Shown: piece after piece, positions 34,257 to 43,517 of the stretch
Numbering within the stretch: the stretch's first letter is position 1
Layout of the letters: each line of letters starts with the position of its first letter
Source of the DNA: JAUWCL01 sp964599375
GTDB taxonomy: Bacteria > Krumholzibacteriota > Krumholzibacteriia > Krumholzibacteriales > Krumholzibacteriaceae
Reading direction: 5' to 3'
Length of the DNA: 64,000 bases
Assembly: GCA_964599375.1 (NCBI GenBank)
Contig: CAZREW010000013.1
Location: 18,212-82,211, forward strand
Program-made: the position numbers and the translations under genes
The notes under the pieces: generated by a model
Seen by the model: the letters and a program-made list of their open reading frames with translations, nothing else
Databases searched by the model: none
Told to the model about the DNA's origin: nothing

Positions 34257-34983
34257 AATGAGGATCAACCGGTTCCTGGCATCTGCCGGAATCGGATCCA
34301 GGAGAAAATGCGAGGACCTGATAAGGGAGGGGAGAGTCCGTATAAACGGCGAAATGCTCACGGCGCTCGCCAGATTCATAGACACTGATTCCGACTCTGT
34401 GACCATCGACGGCAGAACCGTCGAATCCGTCAGACACAGGATGATACTTGTGCTCAATAAGCCTCTCGGTGTCCTGAGTACGGCGAGCGACGACAGAGGC
34501 AGAAAGACCGTCGTCGGGCTTGCTCGCGATATGGGATATAGTGAGAGGCTTTTTCCGGTAGGACGTCTGGATCGCGATACCACCGGTCTGCTGCTCCTGA
34601 CGAACGACGGCGACCTTGCCTACAGGCTCACTCATCCCAGGTACAAGATCGAGAAAAGATATCTGGTCAGGGTCGAGGGTCTGATCGATGATCGGACGGT
34701 TGAATCTATCGCTTCCGGTGTCGATCTCGGGGATTATATCACGAGGCCATGCGCTGTAAGGATAGTTGCGAGGTCCTCGGGATCATCGACTCTCGAGATC
34801 AGTCTTAAAGAGGGGAAGAAAAGACAGATAAGAAGGATGTTCTCGGAATCGGGGCACAAGGTGCTTGAACTGCGGAGAGTCGCGCTGGGAGACCTCGAGT
34901 TCGCGGACCTCGAACCTGGCGATATCCGCCCACTCACAGAAGAAGAGGATATCAAGCTCCGGGAGCTGACAGGCTTATCATGA
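34246..34983 (+). CDS. rluB: 23S rRNA pseudouridine synthase RluB family
   Basis: A 245-residue RsuA/RluB/E/F-type pseudouridine synthase. Residues about 4-60 form an S4 RNA-binding domain (MRINRFLASAGIGSRRKCED), followed by the catalytic domain with the essential Asp in GRLDRDTTGLLLLTNDGDL and KRQIRRMF near the end. The start is ATG 34246 or 34258; both overlap or abut the scpB stop. In its usual scpB-adjacent position the gene is rluB, which modifies U2605 in E. coli 23S rRNA; the exact site here is inferred. Confidence 0.88.
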   Translation: MSPKMRINRFLASAGIGSRRKCEDLIREGRVRINGEMLTALARFIDTDSDSVTIDGRTVESVRHRMILVLNKPLGVLSTASDDRGRKTVVGLARDMGYSERLFPVGRLDRDTTGLLLLTNDGDLAYRLTHPRYKIEKRYLVRVEGLIDDRTVESIASGVDLGDYITRPCAVRIVARSSGSSTLEISLKEGKKRQIRRMFSESGHKVLELRRVALGDLEFADLEPGDIRPLTEEEDIKLRELTGLS

Positions 34984-34996
34984 AGGAGAATACCGA

Positions 34997-36100
34997 ATGG
35001 ATTTCAAGAAGCTGATGCAGCCTCATCTCGCGACCGTCAAACCTTACGTGCCGGGAAAACCGATCGAGGAGCTGCGCAGGGAACGCAATATTGACGGAGA
35101 GATCATCAAGCTGGCCTCGAACGAGAATCCGCATCAGCCTCTCGAAGAGATAAAAAAAGCTGTCATTGATGAACTTGACAACGTCAACCGCTACCCGAAC
35201 TCCGGCAGCCATTATCTATCTCTCGAACTTTCGCAGAAGCACGGCCTAGAACAGGATCATATCTTCGTCGGCAACGGTTCGAACGAGATCATCGACCTTC
35301 TCGTCAGGGCATTCGTCAGGCCGGACGAGAACGTTATGTACCCGTACCCAAGCTTCATAGCATACCCCCTCATCATCCACCAGTGCGGGGTGGGAGAGTT
35401 GAAAGTCCCCCTGGTGGATTATGCACTGGATCTTACCGCCATGAAAAATGCAGTCACCAGAAAGACAAAGATGGTCTTCATCTGCAATCCAAACAATCCT
35501 ACCGCGACCTATGTCACCGAAACCGATGTGAAGGAGTTTCTGGAAGGGATCAGCAGTGATATCATCGTCGTCTTCGATGAGGCCTATTACGAGTACGTGA
35601 CGGCCGTCGACTTTCCGGATTCGACGAAGCTTCTTGAAAAGTTTCCCAACATCGTGATCCTCCGGACCTTTTCTAAGGCCCATTCGCTTTCCGGCGTCAG
35701 GGTAGGTTATGCCATGGCTGATCCCGGCCTCGTGACGGTCCTGCACATGGTAAGGCAGCCCTTCAACGTCAACAGGCTGGCACAGGCCGCAGCCAGAGCG
35801 GCTTTGAGGTACTCCGACGCCCTGCAATCCAGGATCGCGGAAAACAATTCTGAGAGAGCCAGGCTGGGTGAAGCTCTGCGCGCACTGGGCTTCACCGTCC
35901 CCGAATCCCAGACGAATTTCCTCCTCGCTGTCCCGGAAGTCCCGGATACCGGTATCGTGGACAGACTGATGGACCTGGGGATAATCGTCAGAAGCGCCGC
36001 TCCATGGGGGCTCGGCGAGGAATCGTTCCGCGTCTCTATAGGCACACCGGCTGAAAACGACAGATTTCTCGAGGGGCTGCGGGAAGTCCTGTCCCGGTAA
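34997..36100 (+). CDS. hisC: Histidinol-phosphate aminotransferase
   Basis: A 367-residue class I/II PLP aminotransferase of the HisC family. It shows LASNENPHQP near the start, VFDEAYYEY with the PLP-stacking region, and the Schiff-base Lys227 in RTFSKAHSLSGVRVGYA. HisC makes histidinol phosphate, and family members also act on aromatic amino acids; no other his genes are nearby, so the physiological role could be broader. GAAGGAGAAT is a good Shine-Dalgarno 6 bases before the ATG. Confidence 0.9.
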   Translation: MDFKKLMQPHLATVKPYVPGKPIEELRRERNIDGEIIKLASNENPHQPLEEIKKAVIDELDNVNRYPNSGSHYLSLELSQKHGLEQDHIFVGNGSNEIIDLLVRAFVRPDENVMYPYPSFIAYPLIIHQCGVGELKVPLVDYALDLTAMKNAVTRKTKMVFICNPNNPTATYVTETDVKEFLEGISSDIIVVFDEAYYEYVTAVDFPDSTKLLEKFPNIVILRTFSKAHSLSGVRVGYAMADPGLVTVLHMVRQPFNVNRLAQAAARAALRYSDALQSRIAENNSERARLGEALRALGFTVPESQTNFLLAVPEVPDTGIVDRLMDLGIIVRSAAPWGLGEESFRVSIGTPAENDRFLEGLREVLSR

Positions 36101-36135
36101 TCCTCGTGCGGCCCATGAGCAGGAACGGCAACTCA

Positions 36136-37482
36136 ATGGATTTCCTGAGAGACATGATCGTGACCGTCGATGGTCCGGCAGGCTCGGGAAAGAGCACCAC
36201 CGCTCAGACCCTCTCCAGACGTCTGTCCCTTACCTACCTTGATACAGGCGCGATGTATCGGGCCGTGACCTGGAAGGTCCTTCGTTCCGGTATCGATCCC
36301 GAGGACGGTGGATCCGTGACTAGGCTCGCCGAGGAGACCTCGATCGAGATCGACGCCAGTGAAGCAGCCCCGGTGATGCTGATCGACGGAACGCCCGCCG
36401 GAAGCGAGATACGCGGCCCTGAGGTGTCCGAAGCTGTCTCTCCGGTCAGCAGGCATCAGGGTGTCCGCCGGGCCATGGTGAGAATCCAGCGCAGGATCGG
36501 GAACAGGGGAGGCATCGTCGCGGAGGGAAGAGACACGGGCAGCACCGTATTCCCTTTCGCGCACGTCAAGATATTCCTGACTGCCGATATTGAAGCACGG
36601 ATCGAACGCCGCGTAAAGCAGCTGCGCCAGATGGGCATAGAGCAGACCGGCGAGGAGATACGCCGCAACCTCACGAGAAGGGACGAGATCGACTCCGGGC
36701 GCGAGCACAGCCCCCTGGTCAGGCCTGTCGGAGCGTTCACCGTCGATACCTCCGGGATCACGATCGGAGAGCAGGTGGCCATAATTGAAGAGATCGTAAG
36801 AAAAGAGGCTTCACGTCTGGCGGAGATATACCGCCCCCACGGAAGAACGAACCGGTACAAGAAACAGAGAAACGCTTACTACTCGGTGGCTCAGGCCATG
36901 ATAAGGTTCTTCTGCAGGCTGCTGTTCGGCCTCAGGATCCACGGCGCGGAAAACCTCAGGTTCGCCGAGAGCTTCTTTTTCGCCTCGAACCATATCTCGT
37001 GGTATGACCCGCCGCTGGTAGGCTCCACTCTGGAACGTGAGATCTGGTTTGTCGCGAAGAAAGAACTCTTCAGGAACTGGCTCTTCTCCAAGCTTATCAG
37101 AAAGTACCACGCGATCCCGATAGACAGGGAAGGATTTGACAAATCCACGATAAAGACGATCGATAAGGCGTTCGAACGCGGAGACTCTGTCCTGATGTTT
37201 CCGGAAGGTACACGTTCGAAGACGGGAAAGCTCAAGGATTTCAAGCCCGGGATAGGGATGATAGCCTACCGTTCCGGAAAGTCGATCGTACCCGTTTATA
37301 TCAGGGGGTCGAACATTCTCGGGGACTGCCTCCTCAGGAGGACCCGGCTTGAGGTGCGGATCGGAAGAGCAATACGGATACCCCGTTCCTATGAAAACGA
37401 TGACAGGAAGAAGGATTACGCAGTCCTTTCAAATATGATCCATGAGGCCATAAAGATGCTCGAGGACGAGACATATGCTTGA
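36136..37482 (+). CDS. Cytidylate kinase fused to 1-acylglycerol-3-phosphate acyltransferase
   Basis: A 448-residue fusion. Residues about 5-225 are a (d)CMP kinase: P-loop VDGPAGSGKSTTAQT, LDTGAMYRAVT, RDTGSTVFPFAHVKIFLTA and RRDEIDSGR. After a linker (about 225-245), residues about 245-448 are PlsC: NHISWYD with His286 and Asp291 (the HX4D motif), FPEGTRSKTGKLKDFKPG and VPVYIRGS. Thus one polypeptide would recycle CMP and make phosphatidic acid. ATG 36136 has AGGAACGG upstream; GTG 36106 and ATG 36115 are alternatives. cmk and plsC are separate neighbours in many Firmicutes. I see no frameshift or stop between the parts. The end overlaps ispH by 8 bases. Confidence 0.9.
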   Translation: MDFLRDMIVTVDGPAGSGKSTTAQTLSRRLSLTYLDTGAMYRAVTWKVLRSGIDPEDGGSVTRLAEETSIEIDASEAAPVMLIDGTPAGSEIRGPEVSEAVSPVSRHQGVRRAMVRIQRRIGNRGGIVAEGRDTGSTVFPFAHVKIFLTADIEARIERRVKQLRQMGIEQTGEEIRRNLTRRDEIDSGREHSPLVRPVGAFTVDTSGITIGEQVAIIEEIVRKEASRLAEIYRPHGRTNRYKKQRNAYYSVAQAMIRFFCRLLFGLRIHGAENLRFAESFFFASNHISWYDPPLVGSTLEREIWFVAKKELFRNWLFSKLIRKYHAIPIDREGFDKSTIKTIDKAFERGDSVLMFPEGTRSKTGKLKDFKPGIGMIAYRSGKSIVPVYIRGSNILGDCLLRRTRLEVRIGRAIRIPRSYENDDRKKDYAVLSNMIHEAIKMLEDETYA

Positions 37483-38323
37483 AGTAGTCGTATCCCCGAT
37501 AACGGGATTCTGCTTCGGAGTCAAGAGAGCTATGAGGCTTATCGATGAGGGGCTCGGTGACGGGGGCAGGACCATCTATTCCATAGGGGACGTGATCCAT
37601 AACAAGCAGGCCGTCGAGGACCTGAAGTCGAGGGGAGTGGTCCCGGTCGCGTCCATGGATGAACTTTCCGAGGGGGACACCCTGATAATAAGGGCCCACG
37701 GAGTTATGCCGGATGTCATAGAGCAGGCGCGAGGCAGAGGTATCGAGCTTATTGATACGACGTGTCCGTTCGTCCAGAAAAGCCAGAAATACGTCCGAAG
37801 GATGTCTGAAGAGGGCAGGAAAGTCATAATCATTGGGGACAGCACTCACCCCGAGGTGCGCGCCATATCAGGTCAGGCCGGCACCGATCCGATCATAATA
37901 TCAAGTCTGGAGGAGGCCGGATCGGTGTGCGGGATAGACAGGGCGGGAGTGGTCATCCAGACGACTTTCTCTCGTGAAAGGGCCATGCGGATAGTCGGAG
38001 AGCTCGAAAAGCACATAGCGGACCTGAGGGTCCATGACACGATCTGCCAAGCGACCATCCTGAGACGGGAGGCGACTCTCGAGCTGTCCCGTAACGTGGA
38101 TATGGTGCTCGTAGTCGGCGGAAAGGGGAGCTCGAACACGAAGAGGCTCTTCCAGATGTGCGTCGATGAGGGAATAACCTCCAGGTTCATCGAAACGGCC
38201 GACGATATAGACCCCTCCTGGTTTGAGGACGGGGACAGGATAGGGGTCACGACAGGCACATCGACACCGGGCTGGGTGATCGAGGACGTCCTGGTCCGCC
38301 TCAAAGAGATATCTGACTGCTGA
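37475..38323 (+). CDS. ispH: 4-hydroxy-3-methylbut-2-enyl diphosphate reductase
   Basis: IspH is the last enzyme of the MEP isoprenoid pathway, using a [4Fe-4S] cluster to make IPP and DMAPP. The 282-residue protein has the three cluster Cys motifs: Cys13 in GFCFGVKRAM, DTTCPFVQK and DTICQATILRREAT. The substrate-binding RAHGVMP and SSNTKRL are also present. It is placed between the cmk-plsC fusion and rpsA, as in Firmicutes, where IspH is sometimes fused to S1; here they are separate. Confidence 0.95.
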   Translation: MLEVVVSPITGFCFGVKRAMRLIDEGLGDGGRTIYSIGDVIHNKQAVEDLKSRGVVPVASMDELSEGDTLIIRAHGVMPDVIEQARGRGIELIDTTCPFVQKSQKYVRRMSEEGRKVIIIGDSTHPEVRAISGQAGTDPIIISSLEEAGSVCGIDRAGVVIQTTFSRERAMRIVGELEKHIADLRVHDTICQATILRREATLELSRNVDMVLVVGGKGSSNTKRLFQMCVDEGITSRFIETADDIDPSWFEDGDRIGVTTGTSTPGWVIEDVLVRLKEISDC

Positions 38324-38352
38324 AACCCCACTCCGCCACCCCCAGAATTCCC

Positions 38353-38381
38353 TTGCGAACTGCCCGCAAACCGCATATCAT
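38353..38381 (+). promoter_or_regulatory. Putative rpsA promoter
   Basis: TTGCGA and TATCAT are separated by 17 bases in the 95-base gap after ispH; 4 and 5 of 6 positions fit sigma-70. The predicted start near 38388 would leave a leader of about 30 bases with AAAGGGGAG before rpsA. Confidence 0.45.
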
Positions 38382-38418
38382 AATCCATTAAATCCACTAT
38401 GAAAGGGGAGATAGCTGA

Positions 38419-40467
38419 ATGCAGGAAGAAACATTCGAGTCAACACAGCATGACCCCGGGTTACCCGGGAAAGAAGAGAAAAAGGGGGGTGTAAACCCTG
38501 CCGGCAGGAGCAACCTGTCGTACTTGAGGATCTTCGATGAAGTCTCTGCGGAGGAGCTCGAGAACAGGGGCGCTACAGAGGAAGACTGGATTGCGCTGGT
38601 CGAGAACGTACCGTCCGAGGGCGAGGAGCTCAGAGAAGGCAGGATCGTCAAGGGGACCGTCTACTCCGTAAGCGAGAAGGAAGTCATACTCGACGTTGGA
38701 TTCAAGAGCGAGGGGACCATTCCTATCGCCGAGTTCGCCAATGTCACCGAGGTAAAGCACGGCGATACGTTCGATGTTTTCCTCGAGAAGATGGAGAATC
38801 AGGACGGCCTTATTGTACTCTCGAAGATCAAGGCCGATTTCCTCAAGGCCTGGGACGAGATCAAGGACGCCTACGACGGCGGCAATGTAGTCACGGCGAC
38901 CGTCGATAGAAGGATCAAGGGCGGCCTGGTAGTCAAGCTCATGGGCGTAGACGCGTTCCTTCCGGGGTCGCAGATAGCCCTGAGGCAGGTTCCCAACCTC
39001 GATGAGATGCTGGGCGAGAACCTGGACTGCAAGATCATCAAGTTGAACAAGAGGCGCCGCAATATCGTCGTCTCCCGCAGGGTAGTGCTTGAAGAGGAAC
39101 GCGAAGAAAAAAAGACGGCTCTTCTCGCCGAACTCGAAGTCGGCCAGGAAAGAGAAGGAGTCGTCAAGAACATCACCGATTTCGGCGCTTTCGTCGATCT
39201 CGGAGGCATCGACGGTCTTCTTCACCTCACCGACCTGACATGGGGCCGCGTGAGCCATCCTTCGGAGGTAGTAGCGATCGGGGACAAGCTCAAGATCAAG
39301 ATCCTCGATTTTGACCGCGAAAGGGAAAGGATCTCCCTCGGCCTCAAGCAGCTCACGCCCTACCCGTGGGAAGGCGTCGATGAACGCTATCCGATAGGCA
39401 AGAAGATGCGCGGCAAAGTCGTCTCAATCACCGACTACGGCGCGTTCGTCGAGCTGGAGAAGGGCATCGAGGGCCTTATTCATATCTCCGAGATGTCCTG
39501 GACCAGACACGTCAAACACCCTTCAAAGGTCGTTGCTATAGGCGATACAGTCGAGGCCGTCGTGCTCAACGTCGACAAAGAACACGAAAAGATCTCGCTG
39601 GGCCTCAAGCAACTCGAGCCAGATCCATGGAAGGCTCTCGAGAACAAGTATCCTCCAGGCACTAGGCTCAGGGGCAAGGTCAGAAACCTTACGAACTTCG
39701 GAGCCTTCGTGGAAATAGAGGACGGCATCGACGGGCTGGTCCATATCTCTGACATGTCATGGGCCAAGAGGATCCGTCACCCGTCAGAGATGGTAAAGAA
39801 GGGCGACGACTTGGAAGTGGTCGTTCTCGAGATCGACAGCGACAAGAGGCGGATCAGTCTCGGCATGAAGCAGACGCGGGAAAATCCTTGGACCGAGCTC
39901 GCGACCGAGTTCAACATCGGCACCGAGACGAAGGGCGTCATCACCCGTATTCTCGACAGGGGAGCGGTGGTCGAGTTGAGAGACGATGTCGAGGGATTTG
40001 TGCCGCTGTCCCACCTTGGCATCGAAGGTATGAAACAGCCCTCTGAGTTCTTCGAGAACAACATGGAGCTTCCGCTCAAGGTCATAAAGGTCGATCCGCA
40101 GAACAAGCGTATCGTACTCAGCGTTAATGCCTTCTTCGAAGGTAAGGGCGCGGACGAGCTGGCTTCTTACAGGGATTCACATCCCCGAAAAGCCGCCGCC
40201 GAGCCAGTTCCTTCCGAAGAGAAGAAGGCCTCCAATGAGGATTTCGACGAGGCTGGCGCAGATGACTACGACGATATCGATGATATCGAGCTAAAAGCCG
40301 TAGAGACGAAACCGGAAGACGAGACTGCGAAGACCGAGGAGGCCGCAGTCGAGGAAAAGGCGGCGGAAGAGCCCGCTGATGGCGTCCCGCCAGCCGATCC
40401 GGCATCACCGGTCAACGAGGAACCGGAAGCGTCTGCTGAGCTTGAAGATGAAAAGGGAACCGAATAG
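38419..40467 (+). CDS. rpsA: 30S ribosomal protein S1
   Basis: S1 delivers mRNA to the 30S subunit. The 682-residue protein has six S1 domains beginning near residues 73, 157, 240, 325, 410 and 500. The third to fifth are best conserved (ITDFGAFVDLGGIDGLLHLT, ITDYGAFVELEKGIEGLIHI, LTNFGAFVEIEDGIDGLVHI). It also has an N-terminal extension of about 70 residues and an acidic, repetitive C-terminal tail (about residues 580-682, rich in Glu, Ala, Asp and Pro) that E. coli S1 (557 residues) lacks. AAAGGGGAG precedes the ATG. A strong terminator follows. Confidence 0.95.
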   Translation: MQEETFESTQHDPGLPGKEEKKGGVNPAGRSNLSYLRIFDEVSAEELENRGATEEDWIALVENVPSEGEELREGRIVKGTVYSVSEKEVILDVGFKSEGTIPIAEFANVTEVKHGDTFDVFLEKMENQDGLIVLSKIKADFLKAWDEIKDAYDGGNVVTATVDRRIKGGLVVKLMGVDAFLPGSQIALRQVPNLDEMLGENLDCKIIKLNKRRRNIVVSRRVVLEEEREEKKTALLAELEVGQEREGVVKNITDFGAFVDLGGIDGLLHLTDLTWGRVSHPSEVVAIGDKLKIKILDFDRERERISLGLKQLTPYPWEGVDERYPIGKKMRGKVVSITDYGAFVELEKGIEGLIHISEMSWTRHVKHPSKVVAIGDTVEAVVLNVDKEHEKISLGLKQLEPDPWKALENKYPPGTRLRGKVRNLTNFGAFVEIEDGIDGLVHISDMSWAKRIRHPSEMVKKGDDLEVVVLEIDSDKRRISLGMKQTRENPWTELATEFNIGTETKGVITRILDRGAVVELRDDVEGFVPLSHLGIEGMKQPSEFFENNMELPLKVIKVDPQNKRIVLSVNAFFEGKGADELASYRDSHPRKAAAEPVPSEEKKASNEDFDEAGADDYDDIDDIELKAVETKPEDETAKTEEAAVEEKAAEEPADGVPPADPASPVNEEPEASAELEDEKGTE

Positions 40468-40502
40468 GGACCCTGACCGTCCATGAAGTCCGATAAACCG
40501 AG

Positions 40503-40534
40503 ATGAGGGTGGTACGCCACCCTCATTTCTTTTT
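40503..40534 (+). terminator. Rho-independent terminator after rpsA
   Basis: A perfect 10-bp stem ATGAGGGTGG / CCACCCTCAT closed by a TACG loop is followed by TTCTTTTT. It lies 36 bases after the rpsA stop and is the clearest terminator in the window. Confidence 0.9.
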
Positions 40535-40554
40535 CAGCGTCACGGAGACAATCC

Positions 40555-41865
40555 TTGAATGGATCGCTTAAAAATGTGGGGCCTTCATTCGCGATAACTA
40601 CGCTGGGGTGCAAGCTTAACCAGTACGAATCGGAATGCATACGGCAGGCGCTCGTCGGCAGGGATTGGAAATTCAGGACATTCGGGGAAAACGCCGATTA
40701 CTATATCATAAATACCTGTTCAGTCACGGGCAGAACAGACTCACGCTGCAGGAATGCAGTCAGAAGGGCCAGAAAGGCCGCCCCGGATTCCAAGATAATC
40801 GTCACCGGCTGCTATGCCGAGACCCAGCCTGAGAGCCTCGAAAAGATGGACGAGACCGATCTGGTCCTGGGCAACAGGGATAAGTATTCGATCGTTGATA
40901 TACTCGAGAATATGGCCGGCCGCTCGAATGCTGGAGAAGCAGGGGCGAAGAGCGTGGATTTCGATATAGCCGAATTTCATGAGCATTCCAGAGCTTTCAT
41001 CAAAATACAGGAGGGATGCGACTCGGCCTGCACATATTGTATCATCCCCAGGGCCAGGGGAAGGAGCCGCAGCGTGCCGGCCGATCAAGTCCTGGGCCAG
41101 GTCAGGAAACTCGAGAACAATGGGATCGAGGAGATCGTCCTGACCGGTATCCATATAGGCAGATACGGGAAGGACCTTGACGGAGGGAGTTCTCTGGAGC
41201 GCCTGGTCGGAAGGATACTGGACGAGACCTCGTTGCCGCGGGTAAGGCTGAGCAGCATCGAAGTGAACGAGGTGACCGACGGGCTTCTTTCAATGATATC
41301 ATCCACAGACAGGCTTGCTTCTCATCTCCATATACCGCTGCAGAGCGGTGACGATACGATCCTCGAGGCGATGAGGAGACCGTATGACACATCCTTCTTC
41401 AGAGAGAGGATCGAAGCCGTAAGAGTCCTGTCGGACGGCATCGGAATAGGAACGGACATCATCACCGGATTCCCCGGCGAAGATGACCGGAGCTTCAGGA
41501 AGACTTTCGAATTCGTCAGATCTCTGCCACTGACATATTTTCATGTTTTCTCGTTCTCCAGACGCCCTGGTACTCCGGCGGAGAATATGGCCGGGCAAGT
41601 CGATCCTGACGCGAAGAAACGCCGAAGCAGGAGACTGATCCGGCTGGGGAGATCCAAGAAGAAAGATTTCATGAGATCCCGGACCGGAAGCCGGGAAATG
41701 GCCGTGATACAGGGAAAGGCCGGGCGTTACTCCCGCTTTTCTAAGGCACTTACGGGCAGCTACTGCGAAGTCAGCGTCGAATGCCCCGAATCTCTCAACG
41801 GAAGGCTTCTTCCCGTGGAGATAACCCACTATTCAATGGGAAGGCTTTATGGGAGGACAGGGTGA
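40555..41865 (+). CDS. mtaB: tRNA (t6A37) methylthiotransferase MtaB
   Basis: MtaB adds a methylthio group to t6A at tRNA position 37. The 436-residue protein has the N-terminal MTTase domain (TLGCKLNQYESE, NTCSVTGRTD, VTGCYAE). A radical-SAM core follows with CDSACTYC, i.e. the CxxxCxxC cluster, next to IIPRARGRSRSV; the TRAM-like tail covers about 370-430. The CKLNQYE motif distinguishes MtaB from MiaB (CQMN), which is encoded next. TTG 40555 is the start, with CGGAGA about 8 bases upstream. Its TGA overlaps the miaB ATG. Confidence 0.93.
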   Translation: MNGSLKNVGPSFAITTLGCKLNQYESECIRQALVGRDWKFRTFGENADYYIINTCSVTGRTDSRCRNAVRRARKAAPDSKIIVTGCYAETQPESLEKMDETDLVLGNRDKYSIVDILENMAGRSNAGEAGAKSVDFDIAEFHEHSRAFIKIQEGCDSACTYCIIPRARGRSRSVPADQVLGQVRKLENNGIEEIVLTGIHIGRYGKDLDGGSSLERLVGRILDETSLPRVRLSSIEVNEVTDGLLSMISSTDRLASHLHIPLQSGDDTILEAMRRPYDTSFFRERIEAVRVLSDGIGIGTDIITGFPGEDDRSFRKTFEFVRSLPLTYFHVFSFSRRPGTPAENMAGQVDPDAKKRRSRRLIRLGRSKKKDFMRSRTGSREMAVIQGKAGRYSRFSKALTGSYCEVSVECPESLNGRLLPVEITHYSMGRLYGRTG

Positions 41866-43169
41866 TGAAGGTCGGCAAAGTCTATCTCGAATGTTTCGGC
41901 TGTCAGATGAACGCCTTCGACTCGGAAGTGCTGGAATCGATGCTCGAGGGCGAGGGATTCGTCATGACCCCAGACCCTTCAATGGCCGATGTAATCGTTG
42001 TAAACACATGCAGCGTAAGGGAACATGCCGAGAGAAGGGCGTTAGGCAGGTTGAACGACCTGTCCAGGCATGACAACGCAGTCCTTGCCGTATGCGGGTG
42101 CATGGCGCAGAGACTCGGCGACAGGCTTTTTGAACTCGTTCCTTCGCTCGATATCGTCGCAGGGCCGGACAGCTACTCAGCGCTGCCTTCGGCTATCTCC
42201 TCCGCTCTTTCGGGAGAGAGCGGAAAGGTCCTGGTTGAAAAAGACGCATCTGTGACCTACAGGCTCCAGAATGTCTCAGGTTCCTCGCCGTCCAGGTATC
42301 TGTCTATAACACGCGGTTGCGAAAACTACTGTTCGTACTGCATCGTGCCATATGTCAGGGGCGCGGTCCGGAGCAAGGATACAGCCGCTGTCATTGTGGA
42401 TCTGCGGCTGCTGGCTGCATCGGGCGCAAAAGAAGTCACGCTCCTCGGACAGAATGTCATGGCTTATCGTTCAGGTGATTGCGGTTTCGTCGATCTGCTG
42501 TACAGGATCCTCGATGAGACGGAGATCAAGAGGATCAGGTTCCTTACCACTCACCCCAGGGATGTGGATGAGCGGATATTCGCATTGATGTCGGAAGACG
42601 GCAGGATATGCCCTCACATACACCTTCCATTCCAGGCAGGCAGCGACCGCGTCCTTTCATGGATGAACAGGGGATACACACGGTCTGACTACCTGCATAT
42701 AACCGACGTGGCAAGAAAGCACCTGCCGGACATCTCCTTTACCACTGACATAATCGTCGGCTTTCCCGGAGAGACTTCCGGTGACTTCGAAGAGACACTC
42801 GATATAGTTGAAAAGGTGAGATTCGATGCCGCTTTCACCTTCAAGTATTCCCCGAGAGAGGGGACCAGGGCCGCGGAACTGGAGGATGACGTCCCTCTCG
42901 ATGTGAAGAAGGAGAGGCTCGAGACCCTGAACTCCACAGTACGTCGTATCAGGAAGGAGATTATGGCTTCACGGCTTGGGTGCAGTGAGGAAATCCTCCT
43001 TGACGCTCGTGTAAAAAAAGGAGAATATCAGTTTCTGAAAGGCAGGACTCCGCATTTCAGGAACGTGCTGATCCGGTCTGAAGACCGGAACCCCGGGGAT
43101 ATCTTGGGTGTAGTCCTTAAAGAATTGAATAATTTCACTTTTATAGGGGAAGAGATTACGGGGAGGTAA
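41865..43169 (+). CDS. miaB: tRNA-2-methylthio-N6-dimethylallyladenosine synthase MiaB
   Basis: MiaB methylthiolates i6A37 on tRNAs reading UNN codons. The 434-residue protein has CFGCQMNAFDSE, NTCSVREHAERRA and CGCMAQRLGD in the MTTase domain. The radical-SAM cluster motif is CENYCSYC followed by IVPYVRGA. A C-terminal TRAM domain covers about 370-434. The frame is open upstream into mtaB, but ATG 41865 has GGGAGGA 7 bases before it and matches the family N-terminus. Its substrate is made by MiaA, encoded at 52543. Confidence 0.95.
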   Translation: MKVGKVYLECFGCQMNAFDSEVLESMLEGEGFVMTPDPSMADVIVVNTCSVREHAERRALGRLNDLSRHDNAVLAVCGCMAQRLGDRLFELVPSLDIVAGPDSYSALPSAISSALSGESGKVLVEKDASVTYRLQNVSGSSPSRYLSITRGCENYCSYCIVPYVRGAVRSKDTAAVIVDLRLLAASGAKEVTLLGQNVMAYRSGDCGFVDLLYRILDETEIKRIRFLTTHPRDVDERIFALMSEDGRICPHIHLPFQAGSDRVLSWMNRGYTRSDYLHITDVARKHLPDISFTTDIIVGFPGETSGDFEETLDIVEKVRFDAAFTFKYSPREGTRAAELEDDVPLDVKKERLETLNSTVRRIRKEIMASRLGCSEEILLDARVKKGEYQFLKGRTPHFRNVLIRSEDRNPGDILGVVLKELNNFTFIGEEITGR

Positions 43170-43174
43170 CCAAG

Positions 43175-43501
43175 GTGTGGATCTTGAGAGGGATAATCCT
43201 TCTGTTAGGTGTCGTCGCCCTAGTGTGGCTGGGCATGCTCAATGCCGACCAGAAGGTCGCAGAGTTTCATCTGTTCAAATGGACGTTCTATGGACTTCCG
43301 GTCAACATAATACTTGTGGTCACTTTCCTCGTTGGAATGCTCGTATGGGCGATAGGCGCCTGGGTACGGGAAGCCCAGTTGCTCCTCCGGGTCAGCCGGG
43401 AGAAGAAGGGCCGTCGCAGGTTGCAGGACGAGATCGAGGCTCTTAGAAACCTGCCCCTGGAGGAAGGCTCATCCGACAGCCTGCCGGATGATATGCCATG
43501 A
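43175..43501 (+). CDS. lapA: LapA family membrane protein (DUF1049)
   Basis: A 108-residue protein with two membrane helices (about 5-24 and 44-65) and a cytoplasmic coiled tail, the LapA/YciS layout. LapA works with LapB to control LPS synthesis through LpxC turnover in E. coli. The helices flank a short loop LNADQKVAEFHLFKWTF, typical of DUF1049. The GTG start lies 5 bases after miaB. The pairing with lapB downstream is the main support for the name. Confidence 0.82.
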   Translation: MWILRGIILLLGVVALVWLGMLNADQKVAEFHLFKWTFYGLPVNIILVVTFLVGMLVWAIGAWVREAQLLLRVSREKKGRRRLQDEIEALRNLPLEEGSSDSLPDDMP

Positions 43502-43517
43502 CGGGGAGCATCTTCAC

